The translations under genes and the position numbers were made by a program. Positions 56,119-64,000 of a DNA stretch of 64,000 bases are shown one piece after another. The stretch covers positions 2,314,985 through 2,378,984 of the forward strand of contig NZ_OY759719.1 of assembly GCF_963662555.1 (NCBI RefSeq). The letters run 5' to 3'. The notes below the pieces were generated by a model. The model saw only the letters and a program-made list of their open reading frames with translations. It had not been told where the DNA came from and did not search any database. Within the stretch, counting starts at the first letter, position 1. Every line of letters begins with the position of its first letter. The stretch comes from Thiomicrorhabdus sp. GTDB lineage: Bacteria; Pseudomonadota; Gammaproteobacteria; Thiomicrospirales; Thiomicrospiraceae.

Positions 56119-57231
56119 ATGAAACAAACAATACTTTATAGTTCAATAATTTTCGCTTTATTTGGGGCTACCGCATCTCAAGCTCAAACTCAAGATCCTT
56201 ATAGTGAGAGCTTTGCTCATTACGCAAAAGAGATGCAGGCATTTCCTGGTGATGACACTATCTCTCAAAGTGTTAAAGCCTATGAAAAAGAAGTGATTAA
56301 AACTCAGGCAAAAAAAGGCTATATAGGCAAAAAAATAACTCTACCCAAACCAATAAAAGTCGCTGACGGTGTCTACACTATTGTGGGCAGTATGATTTGG
56401 CACAACCCAAGTAATTTTGGTTTAAACAACAACCTTACCTTTATTGAATTTGAAGATGGCGTGTTTGTTTTTAATGCTGGGCCAAACCCAGCAGTGGCAC
56501 ATGCTTTTCATCAAGTGATTAAAAAATACACCAATAAACCTGTGAAATGGCTCGCTGTAGAAAACAGCCAAGGTCACGCTTATTTGGGTGCGAGTTACTG
56601 GGTTGCTCAAGGGGTAAAAAACCTCTATTCGCACAGTGTTGCTAATGAAGACTTTCATAATGGGTTCAGTAAGATTAGAAACAGCTGGGGCAACCGCGTA
56701 GGCCATGAAATTACTGATTCTGCAGTTGACGTATCTGATAAATTCACCACCTTTGATGACAAAATGACCGTTGATGTTGGTGGCGGAGAAAAGGTTGAAA
56801 TAATGAATTTTGGTGCAGGTCACACTCCTGGCTCAACCATTGTCTATCTACCTAAGCGAAACATTGTTTTACCTGGTGACTTAGCTTACAACCAACGTAT
56901 GATTGCTCTGTTTTCCTATACCGACACACAAAAATGGGTGACAACCTTTGAAAAGTTTATGAAAGCCATGCCTAAGGATGTTTTAGTTATTCCTGGTCAC
57001 GGTGCACCCACCAATATGCAAAAAGTTAAAGAAGATACTTATGATTACCTTAAGTATATGCAAAAAGAAGTTAAAGCCGTTATTGATGCAGGTGGTTCTC
57101 TTGAAGATCTAGACAAAATAGATCAATCAGCATATAAAGACCGCCCTGTTTTTGAACAAACTCATAAAAACAATGCCGTGCACATTTACAAAGAGTTTAT
57201 GAACGAAGATTTAGGGGAAAGTAATGAGTAA
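56119..57231 (+). CDS. Exported metallo-beta-lactamase-fold protein with a degenerate metal site
   Basis: The 370-residue protein has a signal peptide (SIIFALFGATASQAQ) and an MBL fold (residues about 75-300). The usual THxHxDH is replaced by ENSQGHA at the matching place (LAVENSQGHAYLGAS, about residue 150), so most first-site zinc ligands are absent. The later ligands remain: GHTPGST, LPGDLAY and IPGHGAP. It is related to periplasmic MBL proteins of unknown activity. Enzymatic function cannot be assumed. It is the last gene behind the TetR regulator and the membrane protein, with a ribosome site AAAGGAG. Confidence 0.78.
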   Translation: MKQTILYSSIIFALFGATASQAQTQDPYSESFAHYAKEMQAFPGDDTISQSVKAYEKEVIKTQAKKGYIGKKITLPKPIKVADGVYTIVGSMIWHNPSNFGLNNNLTFIEFEDGVFVFNAGPNPAVAHAFHQVIKKYTNKPVKWLAVENSQGHAYLGASYWVAQGVKNLYSHSVANEDFHNGFSKIRNSWGNRVGHEITDSAVDVSDKFTTFDDKMTVDVGGGEKVEIMNFGAGHTPGSTIVYLPKRNIVLPGDLAYNQRMIALFSYTDTQKWVTTFEKFMKAMPKDVLVIPGHGAPTNMQKVKEDTYDYLKYMQKEVKAVIDAGGSLEDLDKIDQSAYKDRPVFEQTHKNNAVHIYKEFMNEDLGESNE

Positions 57232-57282
57232 TGGTTTAACCACCAAAAATTAAGACTCTAAATTCATTTTTCATCAATAATA

Positions 57283-57322
57283 AAAGCCTCAATAGATATA
57301 ATCTAACGAGGCTTTATTTTTA
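57283..57322 (+). terminator. Intrinsic terminator after the MBL-fold gene
   Basis: AAAGCCTC pairs with GAGGCTTT around an AT-rich loop, then TTATTTTT. Confidence 0.65.
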
Positions 57323-57414
57323 AGTAGCCAAAATTACACCTCAACTATTTAATTTCAACTAATTAAATAATCAAACCAACAATTAAACAATCCAAATTAA
57401 AAAGAGTAAAAAGC

Positions 57415-57861
57415 ATGACAACAATGAAACATCCTGCAGTTTCTTTTAGTTTAGTTACCTTACAATTTGGCTTAATCGCGCTTTTATTGTTGCAACTCCC
57501 CCTTAGCCTAAATACTTTTGTGTTAATAGTAGAAGCCATTGCGGTCTTTATTGGCTTATGGGCAGTTCAAGCCATGCATCTTGGCCACTTTAATATTGTG
57601 CCAGACCCGATGCCAGACATTGAACTGGTAACAGACGGGCCATATCGTTTTATTCGCCATCCAATGTATTTTTCAATTGTGTTGTTTTTCTTACCACTCG
57701 TGATTTTAGATTTAAGCTGGATTGGGCTATCGCTTTTTGGTGCTCTATTTATCACGTTATTTATTAAACTCACCTATGAAGAGTCTTTATTAATCGAAAA
57801 ACTCCCCCACTACCAAATTTATCAGGAACGCACTAAAAAAATAATTCCTTTTATATTATAA
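57415..57861 (+). CDS. ICMT/PEMT-like membrane methyltransferase
   Basis: The 148-residue membrane protein has three to four hydrophobic helices and the isoprenylcysteine/phosphatidylethanolamine methyltransferase motif DGPYRFIRHPMYFSIV (residues about 75-90), followed by EESLLIEKLPHYQIYQERTKKIIPFI. The fold binds S-adenosylmethionine within the membrane. The bacterial substrate is unknown. It stands alone between the MBL operon and trpS. Confidence 0.75.
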   Translation: MTTMKHPAVSFSLVTLQFGLIALLLLQLPLSLNTFVLIVEAIAVFIGLWAVQAMHLGHFNIVPDPMPDIELVTDGPYRFIRHPMYFSIVLFFLPLVILDLSWIGLSLFGALFITLFIKLTYEESLLIEKLPHYQIYQERTKKIIPFIL

Positions 57862-57960
57862 ATATTTGGCTCGCAATCCCCTTTCGTCGCTAGTCTTTAG
57901 ACCTAGAAAATGCGAAAATATTGCCCTATTAAAAATAGCTAAAACAAAGATAAGACTCCT

Positions 57961-58971
57961 ATGACAAACTCAAAACCTATTTTATTCAGTGGTATTCAGC
58001 CTTCTGGCGATTTAATGATTGGTAACTATATCGGTTCAATCAAAAACTGGGTAACCATGCAAGATGATTACGACTGCCTGTTTTCTTTGGTTAACATGCA
58101 CGCCATCACCGTTGATCAAGACCCAAAAGAACTCTATAACCGTAGTTTAGATTTTGTCTCTCTTTATCTTGCTTCTGGAATTGATCCAGATAAAAGCAAA
58201 GTTTTTATCCAATCACATGTACCAGAACACGCAGAATTAGCTTGGGTATTAAACTGCTCAACCTATATGGGTGAACTGAACCGTATGACGCAGTTTAAAG
58301 ACAAGTCAGCAAAACATTCACAAAACATCAACGTTGGTTTGTTTGATTACCCAGTGTTAATGGCGGCAGATATTTTGTTATACCAAACAGAGATGGTTCC
58401 AGTTGGTGCAGACCAAAAGCAGCACTTAGAACTTACTCGTGATTTAGCTACTCGTTACAACAATCGTTTTGATAAAGAGATTTTTAAAATTCCAGAGCCA
58501 TTTATTCCACCAACTACATCAGGTGGGCGCATTATGAGCCTTCAAGACCCAATGTCAAAAATGTCAAAGTCAGATGAAAACAAAAGTAACTTTATTGCAC
58601 TGCTTGATGACCCAAAAACCATTATTAAAAAGTTCAAAAAAGCTACGACCGATTCGGGTTCAGAAATTTATTATGATTTAGAAAATAAACCGGGTGTATC
58701 TAACCTATTAACCATTTATTCAGTGATTAGTGGTAAACCAATTAGTGAAGTAGAAAAGCATTTTGAAGGCAAAATGTATGGACACCTAAAAGTTGAATTG
58801 GGTGAGTTGGTTGTGGAGTATTTAGAACCCATGCAAAAGCGTTTTCACGAAATTCGTAGCGAAGAAACCGAACTACGCAACATCTTATCAAAAGGTGCAG
58901 AACAAGCTCGTGAACAAGCTCAAAAAACACTTAAAACTGTACATGAAGCCATTGGATTTGTTCTTCCTTAA
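57961..58971 (+). CDS. trpS: Tryptophanyl-tRNA synthetase
   Basis: The 336-residue class I synthetase has [21 protein letters not shown] (GNYIG replacing HIGH), [13 protein letters not shown]-like [32 protein letters not shown], and [11 protein letters not shown]. Size is normal. A strong terminator follows. Confidence 0.97.
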   Translation: MTNSKPILFSGIQPSGDLMIGNYIGSIKNWVTMQDDYDCLFSLVNMHAITVDQDPKELYNRSLDFVSLYLASGIDPDKSKVFIQSHVPEHAELAWVLNCSTYMGELNRMTQFKDKSAKHSQNINVGLFDYPVLMAADILLYQTEMVPVGADQKQHLELTRDLATRYNNRFDKEIFKIPEPFIPPTTSGGRIMSLQDPMSKMSKSDENKSNFIALLDDPKTIIKKFKKATTDSGSEIYYDLENKPGVSNLLTIYSVISGKPISEVEKHFEGKMYGHLKVELGELVVEYLEPMQKRFHEIRSEETELRNILSKGAEQAREQAQKTLKTVHEAIGFVLP

Positions 58972-58999
58972 GCATTCCGTAACTTCATAGTTTTTTATA

Positions 59000-59031
59000 C
59001 TAAAAGGCCCCAAATCTTTGGGGCCTTTTAG
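59000..59031 (+). terminator. Intrinsic terminator after trpS
   Basis: CTAAAAGGCCCCAAA pairs perfectly with TTTGGGGCCTTTTAG around TC. Confidence 0.92.
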
Positions 59032-59043
59032 TTTCAATTGGAA

Positions 59044-59099
59044 TTTACTAGGCCTGGTAAACCCTGTTGCCTTAACATACCCTATGAGCATAGGATAAA
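59044..59099. repeat. Composite repeat, copy 2
   Basis: TTTACTAGGCCTGGTAAA (one base off the palindrome) followed after about 25 bases by CCTATGAGCATAGGATAAA. Same order and spacing as 35690-35744. It lies between the convergent trpS and amidohydrolase genes. Confidence 0.6.
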
Positions 59100-59110
59100 A
59101 TCAATTAACC

Positions 59111-59929
59111 TTAATTATCATGGGTTTTAACCAATAAGTCATAGGCATTATCATAAGCCAGTTTTTTAGACACCTCTGGCGGCAAATCTGCTAACCAGCT
59201 ATGAATATCGTTAACGACAGAATCAAATGTATTCCAACGGTTAACACTAAAAGTATCTACCGCCACCATAAAACGGTCTTGATAATCAATAAACAGCTGT
59301 TGCCACTCTTTAGACAAACCACCATTTTCTAATAACTGTTTATCACGTACAGAAGTATCAATATATAAGTTGTTTGGGTGTTTTTTTAATACCGCTCTTA
59401 AAGCTTCGGGTTCAGGATCTGTTCCCATATGAGCCCACAGTATTTTTATATTTGGTGCTTGAGAAAAGATTTCATCAATAATGACTGAATCACTATGTAC
59501 CTGCAACATTAAATTACGTTCAACGGCCATTTGCACAATCTGTTTTAAAACAGGGCTTTTGCGGTCTTTGGCAAATATATGAAACTCACCTAAACCTCTA
59601 TAAATACCACTTTGCAAAGCCTGCTCAACACGAGGAATAACCGATTCATCCCACATCCAATCACGCTTATCACCTAACGTTTTATATAAACCTAAAAACG
59701 GAATAATACGCTTAGGTGCATATTTATATAATGCTTCAGTTCCATCATTAGGAGTGCTTGAAACCAAGGCATATTCAATCTTATTACGATCAAATATCTC
59801 AATAATCTGTTTTGGCGAATATTGCTTTGCATCCTCTCCACCGTAATGAAGATGACTATCAAACAGTGGCTGCCCTGCATGGACTACAGATGTAAAAATT
59901 AATAGCGTGGCAAACAGTAAAGCTTTCAT
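59111..59929 (-). CDS. Exported amidohydrolase-family protein
   Basis: About 272 residues with a signal peptide (ALLFATLLIFTSVVHA) and a metal-dependent amidohydrolase barrel: FDSHLHYGG (the HxH site), GLGEFHIFA, LQVHSD, ILWAHMGTD and DTFSVNRW. The substrate is unknown. I start at 59929, which has AAGGTG 5 bases before the ATG and places the signal peptide at the N-terminus; a longer frame to 59965 has no such site. It stands alone. Confidence 0.75.
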   Translation of the reverse strand: MKALLFATLLIFTSVVHAGQPLFDSHLHYGGEDAKQYSPKQIIEIFDRNKIEYALVSSTPNDGTEALYKYAPKRIIPFLGLYKTLGDKRDWMWDESVIPRVEQALQSGIYRGLGEFHIFAKDRKSPVLKQIVQMAVERNLMLQVHSDSVIIDEIFSQAPNIKILWAHMGTDPEPEALRAVLKKHPNNLYIDTSVRDKQLLENGGLSKEWQQLFIDYQDRFMVAVDTFSVNRWNTFDSVVNDIHSWLADLPPEVSKKLAYDNAYDLLVKTHDN

Positions 59930-59972
59930 TAAGACACCTTTTTTAAGCGATTTAAATGAACCCAATTTAAAA

Positions 59973-59988
59973 TTACCAGGCCTGGTAA
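59973..59988. repeat. TTACCAGGCCTGGTAA palindrome, perfect copy (intergenic)
   Basis: A perfect 16-bp copy 44 bases before the amidohydrolase start. Confidence 0.95.
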
Positions 59989-60104
59989 AAATGTTTTGAA
60001 TTAAATTTTATTCATCACGTTTATACATGACTTCTTAAATATAGAGTTTAGCAAATTTACAAAGGAAACTTAAAATCGAGACAGGCAGAAAAATTGTAGA
60101 TAAT

Positions 60105-60143
60105 AAAAAAGGCCTGTAATAATTTCTTATTACAAGCCTTTAA
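60105..60143 (-). terminator. Intrinsic terminator after tRNA-Arg
   Basis: On the minus strand AAAGGCTTGTAATAA pairs with TTATTACAGGCCTTT around GAAA, then a T run. It ends the tRNA transcript. Confidence 0.85.
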
Positions 60144-60147
60144 AATA

Positions 60148-60224
60148 TGGTGCGCCCGAAGGGAGTCGAACCCCTAACCGCTCGGTTCGTAGCCGAGTAC
60201 TCTATCCAATTGAGCTACGGGCGC
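60148..60224 (-). tRNA. tRNA-Arg (anticodon ACG)
   Basis: The minus strand gives a 77-base cloverleaf: acceptor GCGCCCG with CGGGCGC, anticodon stem CTCGG/CCGAG with loop CTACGAA (anticodon ACG), T loop GGTTCGACTCC, discriminator A and an encoded CCA. It follows tRNA-Ser by 79 bases, the usual csrA-tRNA-Ser-tRNA-Arg neighbourhood. Confidence 0.97.
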
Positions 60225-60303
60225 CTTGTTTGTTGAGGCGTATTATAGAGAGAATTTGCTAAGAGTCAACTCTTTATTAATACTAAATTTCAACGGTTAG
60301 AAA

Positions 60304-60396
60304 TGGCGGAGACGGAGGGATTCGAACCCTCGATAGAGCTACAAACCCTATACTCCCTTAGCAGGGGAGCGCCTTCAGCCTCTCGGCCACGTCTCC
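60304..60396 (-). tRNA. tRNA-Ser (anticodon GCT)
   Basis: The minus strand gives a 93-base class II tRNA: acceptor GGAGACG with CGTCTCC, anticodon stem CTCCC/GGGAG with loop CTGCTAA (anticodon GCT), a long variable arm, discriminator G and an encoded CCA. Confidence 0.97.
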
Positions 60397-60592
60397 AATT
60401 TCTGGAGCGTATAATACAAGGTTAAGGCTTTGTTGTAAACGTTGATTTGGCTTTTTTTAGTTTTATTTGAACAACAATATGAATTTAAACAGCAAAAGTT
60501 TACTTAACTATATGATTGAGCTTGATATAGTAGATTGGCAGAGTATCGATTAGTAGAGTGTGTAGAAGTGAAATAATTATAATGAATTGCAA

Positions 60593-60793
60593 TTATGCAT
60601 GAGCTTTATCTTTATTTTGGATAACAGGTTTAATCTCTTGGAGCTTTAGTAATAATTCTTCTCTATGAATAGAGACCTCTGAAGGAGCTTCAATCCCTAC
60701 GCGCACTTGACCACCTTTAACAGATAAGATTGTTAACTTGATATCATCACCGATAACCAGAGATTCATTTTCCTTGCGAGTTAAAACCAACAT
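60593..60793 (-). CDS. csrA: Carbon storage regulator CsrA
   Basis: The 66-residue RNA-binding regulator has the full CsrA sequence MLVLTRKENESLVIGDDI, KGGQVRVGIEAP and VSIHREELLLKLQ, including the RNA-contacting Leu4/Arg6 and Arg44 region. It binds GGA motifs in mRNA leaders and controls motility, carbon flow and biofilm. AGGAATAAGCG before the ATG itself provides a GGA. The lysC terminator separates it from lysC; tRNA-Ser lies downstream. Confidence 0.97.
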   Translation of the reverse strand: MLVLTRKENESLVIGDDIKLTILSVKGGQVRVGIEAPSEVSIHREELLLKLQEIKPVIQNKDKAHA

Positions 60794-60940
60794 CGCTTAT
60801 TCCTAAAAATAAAGCTATTCGAATATTTAGTATAATTTCTTTTATTAGCTACGCATAATTAGTTATGCTTATAAAAACATATTAATAATAGTTAATACAT
60901 TGAACGTATGGCATACTCCATTTGCTTTATTTTGGATACA

Positions 60941-60967
60941 AAAAAGCCTGCAATTGCAGGCTTTTTT
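60941..60967 (-). terminator. Intrinsic terminator after lysC
   Basis: AAAAAGCCTGCA and TGCAGGCTTTTT form an almost fully symmetric stem; T run on the minus strand. Confidence 0.92.
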
Positions 60968-61000
60968 GAGGTCAGAATTTTAATAATTACTTATCTAAAA

Positions 61001-62227
61001 TTACTTATCTAATTCAAACGCTTCATGTAATGATTGAACCCCTAACTCTAGGTTTGGTTCGTCAATCACGACAGAGATTTTAATCTCAGTCGTACCAATC
61101 ATTTGAATATTGATATTGTTATCAGCCAAAGTTTTAAACATTTTACTGGCAATACCTGCGTGAGACTTCATGCCCACACCTACCATTGATATTTTAACGA
61201 TAGTGTCATCAGAAATTACTTCACGAGCACCCAACTTCAAAGAAATACCTTGTAAGATTTCTAATGCGGCATCCATATCATTACGGCTAACGGTAAAGGT
61301 AAAGTCCGTTGTACCATCTACACCCTGGTTTTGAATAATCATATCAATTTCAATATTAACATCAGATATAGGCCCAAGAATCTGATAAGCCACGCCTGGT
61401 TTATCTGGCACACCTAAAATCATCAACTTTGCCTCATCTCGGCTAAACGCAATCCCTGAAATGAGTGGCTTTTCCATATCATTATCCTTAAATTTATCTT
61501 CTGTGGTAATTAGAGTACCGCCACCTTCTTTCATTGACGACAATACTCTTAGAGGTACATTGTATTTACTGGCAAACTCTACTGAACGAATCTGTAGTAC
61601 CTTAGCTCCCAAACTTGCTAGTTCAAGCATTTCATCATAGGTCACTCTGTCTAGACGTTTGGCATTTGGTACTACACGAGGATCAGTAGTATAAACACCA
61701 TCAACATCGGTATAAATCTGGCACTCATCAGCGTTTAAAGCAGCCGCTAAAGCCACTGCTGTGGTATCTGAACCACCACGACCTAAGGTTGTAATATCCC
61801 CATCAAAAGACACACCTTGAAAACCAGCTACCACCACAACCTTACCTTGCCCTATTTGGGCTAAAATTTTAGTGCCATCAATTTTTTCAATTCGTGCTTT
61901 TGAATATGAGTCATCTGTTTGAATAGGTACTTGCCAACCTGTGTAAGAAACTGCAGGGCAATCCAATTCTTGAAGAGCCATACTCAATAACGCAATAGTG
62001 ACCTGTTCACCCGTTGTTAACAATACATCCATCTCTCTTTTAGATGGGCGATCTTGCATCTCTTTAGCTAACGCAGTTAAACGATTAGTTTCACCACTCA
62101 TGGCTGATACAGCCACTACAACTTGATGACCTTCGCTAACGGTTTTAGCGACTTGTTTGGCGACATGTTGAATACGTTCTACGTTTCCAACTGAAGTTCC
62201 GCCAAATTTTTGAACGATTAATGCCAT
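61001..62227 (-). CDS. lysC: Aspartate kinase
   Basis: The 408-residue enzyme phosphorylates aspartate for lysine, threonine and methionine synthesis. It has LIVQKFGGTSVGNVERI, the LGRGGSDTTAVALAAAL kinase motif and two C-terminal ACT domains (ILGVPDKPGVAYQILGPISD, ISMVGVGMKSHAGIASKMF). It is a monofunctional enzyme with the length of the lysine/threonine-regulated Pseudomonas type. The alaS-lysC-csrA order is conserved in gammaproteobacteria. Confidence 0.97.
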   Translation of the reverse strand: MALIVQKFGGTSVGNVERIQHVAKQVAKTVSEGHQVVVAVSAMSGETNRLTALAKEMQDRPSKREMDVLLTTGEQVTIALLSMALQELDCPAVSYTGWQVPIQTDDSYSKARIEKIDGTKILAQIGQGKVVVVAGFQGVSFDGDITTLGRGGSDTTAVALAAALNADECQIYTDVDGVYTTDPRVVPNAKRLDRVTYDEMLELASLGAKVLQIRSVEFASKYNVPLRVLSSMKEGGGTLITTEDKFKDNDMEKPLISGIAFSRDEAKLMILGVPDKPGVAYQILGPISDVNIEIDMIIQNQGVDGTTDFTFTVSRNDMDAALEILQGISLKLGAREVISDDTIVKISMVGVGMKSHAGIASKMFKTLADNNINIQMIGTTEIKISVVIDEPNLELGVQSLHEAFELDK

Positions 62228-62279
62228 TTTTTATCTTTACTTAATTAAAAGAGCCATTGACTCTGCGGTTTTAATAATA

Positions 62280-64000
62280 TTATTTTGACTCTGCCCAGGC
62301 CTGTACAGAAGCTAATGCTTCTGCAAGCTTACTTGGATCTTTACCGCCAGCTTGTGCCATATCTGGACGTCCACCACCTTTACCGCCAACTTGTTGTGCA
62401 ACATGGTTAACAAGCTCTCCCGCTTTAAAGGTACTGGTTGCTTCTTTAGAAACACCAGCAACTAAAGACACTTTTTCACCATCTACTGCTGCCAATACAA
62501 TTGCGGCTGGTGCTAACTTGTCTTTTAACTTATCAAGCGTTTCACGAAGTGTATTGACATCTGCACCCTCTAGTTGAGCCGCTAGAATATTTACATCACC
62601 AACTTTTACAGCTTGATTTGCTAAATCGTCACCTTGTGACGAGGCCATTTTTGATTGCAACTGCTTAAACTGTTTTTCTAGCTCTTTATGGTCGGCAACC
62701 AATTGAGCTACTTTTGTTTCAACTTGGTTTTTATCAGATTTAACCGAAGCCGCTACATTTAATAACGTTTTGTCATCTTCATAAATCGCTGCCCATGCAC
62801 CCTCACCGGTTACTGCTTCAATACGGCGAACACCAGAGGCAATACCTGTTTCAGAAAGTAATCTAAACGGGCCAATTTGACCGGTAGAACAAACATGAGT
62901 TCCACCACAAAGCTCTACCGAGAAGTCACCCATATCAACCACACGAACAACATCACCGTATTTCTCGCCAAACAGTGCCATAGCACCTTTCTCTTTAGCC
63001 GATTCAATGTCCATCTCATTGGTGCCAACAGGATTGTTAAGCATAATGTTTTTGTTAACCAGCTTTTCAACTTCAAGTAACTGCTCTGGTTTAATTGGCT
63101 CAAAGTGTGAGAAGTCAAAACGTAAACGATCTGGAGTAACTAAAGACCCTTTTTGCTGTACATGCGTACCTAAAACCGTTCTTAAAGCGGCATGCAATAA
63201 ATGTGTTGCAGAGTGATTACGCTCTGATGAACGACGACCATCAACATCAATTTGAGCGTGTAAAACTTGACCTACAGAAACCGAGCCTGCAGTCACTTTA
63301 CCCATATGCAAAAACGTTTTGCTTTGCTTTTGGCAGCTATCAATATGGAAACTGTTCATTCCTTCAGTCAAACTACCAGCATCACCAACTTGACCACCAG
63401 ATTCAGCATAAAAAGGGGTTTTATCTAGAATAACAACGGCTTCAGTTCCCTCTGCAATAGAGTCAACGGAAGTGCCATCCACAAAAATCGCCATGACTTT
63501 AGCATCGGCATCATCATGAGTGTAACCAATAAACTGCGTTTCACCAGAGTAATCAATTTTACCTGCAGACTGTGCCGCAAAATTACTTGCAGAACGTGCA
63601 CGTTCACGCTGAGCTTCCATTGACTTTTCAAAACCAGCTTCATCAACAGTTAAGCCTTTTTCACGGGCAACATCAGCAGTTAAATCTAACGGGAAGCCAT
63701 AAGTGTCATAAAGCTTAAACGCTATCTCACCATCAATCGATTTGCCCTGCATAGTCGAGATATACTCTTCTAATAACTTCATACCGTTTTCAAGTGTTTC
63801 TGCAAAACGCTCTTCTTCTAATTTCAGCGCACGCTCAACATTAGCCTGCTCTTTGACTAGCTCCGGATAAGCTTCACCCATCTGTTCAACCAAAACAGGG
63901 ACTAACTTATAGAAGAATGCATCGTTCATACCTAACTTATAACCATGACGAATGGCTCGACGAATAATACGACGCAATACATAACCACGCCCTTCATTTG
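62280..64000 (-). CDS. alaS: Alanyl-tRNA synthetase, 3' part (cut by the window end)
   Basis: The open frame continues through position 64000 (NEGRGYVLRRIIRRAIRHG at the edge), so the N-terminal catalytic part lies outside. Present are the tRNA-binding part, the editing domain with the zinc ligands HSATHLLHAAL and CGGTHV, and the C-terminal DHHA1 domain (GGKGGGRPDMAQAGG). About 573 of roughly 870 residues are inside the window. It ends 52 bases before lysC. Confidence 0.97.
   Translation of the reverse strand, partial: NEGRGYVLRRIIRRAIRHGYKLGMNDAFFYKLVPVLVEQMGEAYPELVKEQANVERALKLEEERFAETLENGMKLLEEYISTMQGKSIDGEIAFKLYDTYGFPLDLTADVAREKGLTVDEAGFEKSMEAQRERARSASNFAAQSAGKIDYSGETQFIGYTHDDADAKVMAIFVDGTSVDSIAEGTEAVVILDKTPFYAESGGQVGDAGSLTEGMNSFHIDSCQKQSKTFLHMGKVTAGSVSVGQVLHAQIDVDGRRSSERNHSATHLLHAALRTVLGTHVQQKGSLVTPDRLRFDFSHFEPIKPEQLLEVEKLVNKNIMLNNPVGTNEMDIESAKEKGAMALFGEKYGDVVRVVDMGDFSVELCGGTHVCSTGQIGPFRLLSETGIASGVRRIEAVTGEGAWAAIYEDDKTLLNVAASVKSDKNQVETKVAQLVADHKELEKQFKQLQSKMASSQGDDLANQAVKVGDVNILAAQLEGADVNTLRETLDKLKDKLAPAAIVLAAVDGEKVSLVAGVSKEATSTFKAGELVNHVAQQVGGKGGGRPDMAQAGGKDPSKLAEALASVQAWAESK

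Noticed and set aside
60148-60396. tRNA genes as an integration site for a mobile element
   Set aside because: Both tRNAs are complete, no integrase or duplicated 3' end is found, and the neighbouring genes are the usual core order.
63977-64000. A start codon for alaS at 63977
   Set aside because: The frame continues to the window edge with the conserved alanyl-tRNA synthetase sequence, so the apparent TTG start is internal.

Overview
The window is a contiguous chromosomal piece of an AT-rich, flagellated gammaproteobacterium. The chemolithoautotrophic Thiomicrospira / Hydrogenovibrio / Thiomicrorhabdus group is my best guess. That rests on the alaS-lysC-csrA-tRNA-Ser-tRNA-Arg order, Vibrio-like flagellar accessory genes (FlgT, FlgP, PomAB-type motor), FNR with four cysteines, and class I FBPase, pyrophosphatase and PEP carboxylase side by side. 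It is inference, not a database result. I see no prophage, transposase, integrase, rRNA or CRISPR array.

Layout. 1-7.7 kb: a minus-strand operon for making and attaching a nonulosonic (sialic-like) sugar: PseB-type dehydratase, CMP-sugar synthetase, RmlD-like reductase, NeuB-type synthase, GT2 glycosyltransferase, PseA-type methylase and a Maf-type flagellin glycosyltransferase. 7.7-24.5 kb: the flagellar rod/hook cluster. On the minus strand it comprises flgBCDE, flgFGH, flgIJ and flgKL, an MltC-like lytic transglycosylase, and flgT-cheV. On the plus strand it comprises flgA and flgMN. Three intergenic gaps in the cluster carry sigma-54-type promoters and terminators that divide it into transcription units. 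Sigma-28-type promoters are visible for flgM, flgB and (inside flgJ) flgKL. 24.7-29.5 kb: a PilZ protein, then FlgP, two small exported proteins, a membrane-anchored coiled-coil protein and an LpoA-like lipoprotein-family protein. 29.5-33.9 kb: a frameshifted pepN, pal, and fnr followed by a candidate FNR-activated small RNA. 34.4-43.7 kb: a PfkB-kinase/Rieske fusion, rlmB-rnr, a flavin disulfide oxidoreductase, mltF and thiI. 43.9-49.3 kb: fbp, ppa, ppc and panD. 49.4-54.9 kb: motAB, panCB, folK and pcnB. 55-58 kb: a TetR regulator with a membrane protein and an exported metallo-beta-lactamase-fold protein, then an ICMT-like methyltransferase and trpS. 59-64 kb: an exported amidohydrolase, two tRNAs, csrA, lysC and the 3' part of alaS.

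Three signals stand out. (1) The 10-mer CCAGGCCTGG occurs 13 times exactly, in genes and between genes; five copies are the perfect 16-bp palindrome TTACCAGGCCTGGTAA. This is far above chance and nothing annotated explains it. (2) A perfect FNR box (TTGAT-N4-ATCAA) lies just downstream of fnr. A -10 hexamer sits at class II spacing and an intrinsic terminator about 75 nt further on, as expected for an FNR-activated sRNA. (3) GCCGATA-type boxes sit 60-90 bp upstream of all three flagellar sigma-54 promoters; they read either as antisense sigma-28 promoters or as enhancer sites. A single-domain sugar kinase fused to a Rieske iron-sulfur domain and a metallo-beta-lactamase-fold protein with a lost HxHxDH motif are the most unusual proteins.
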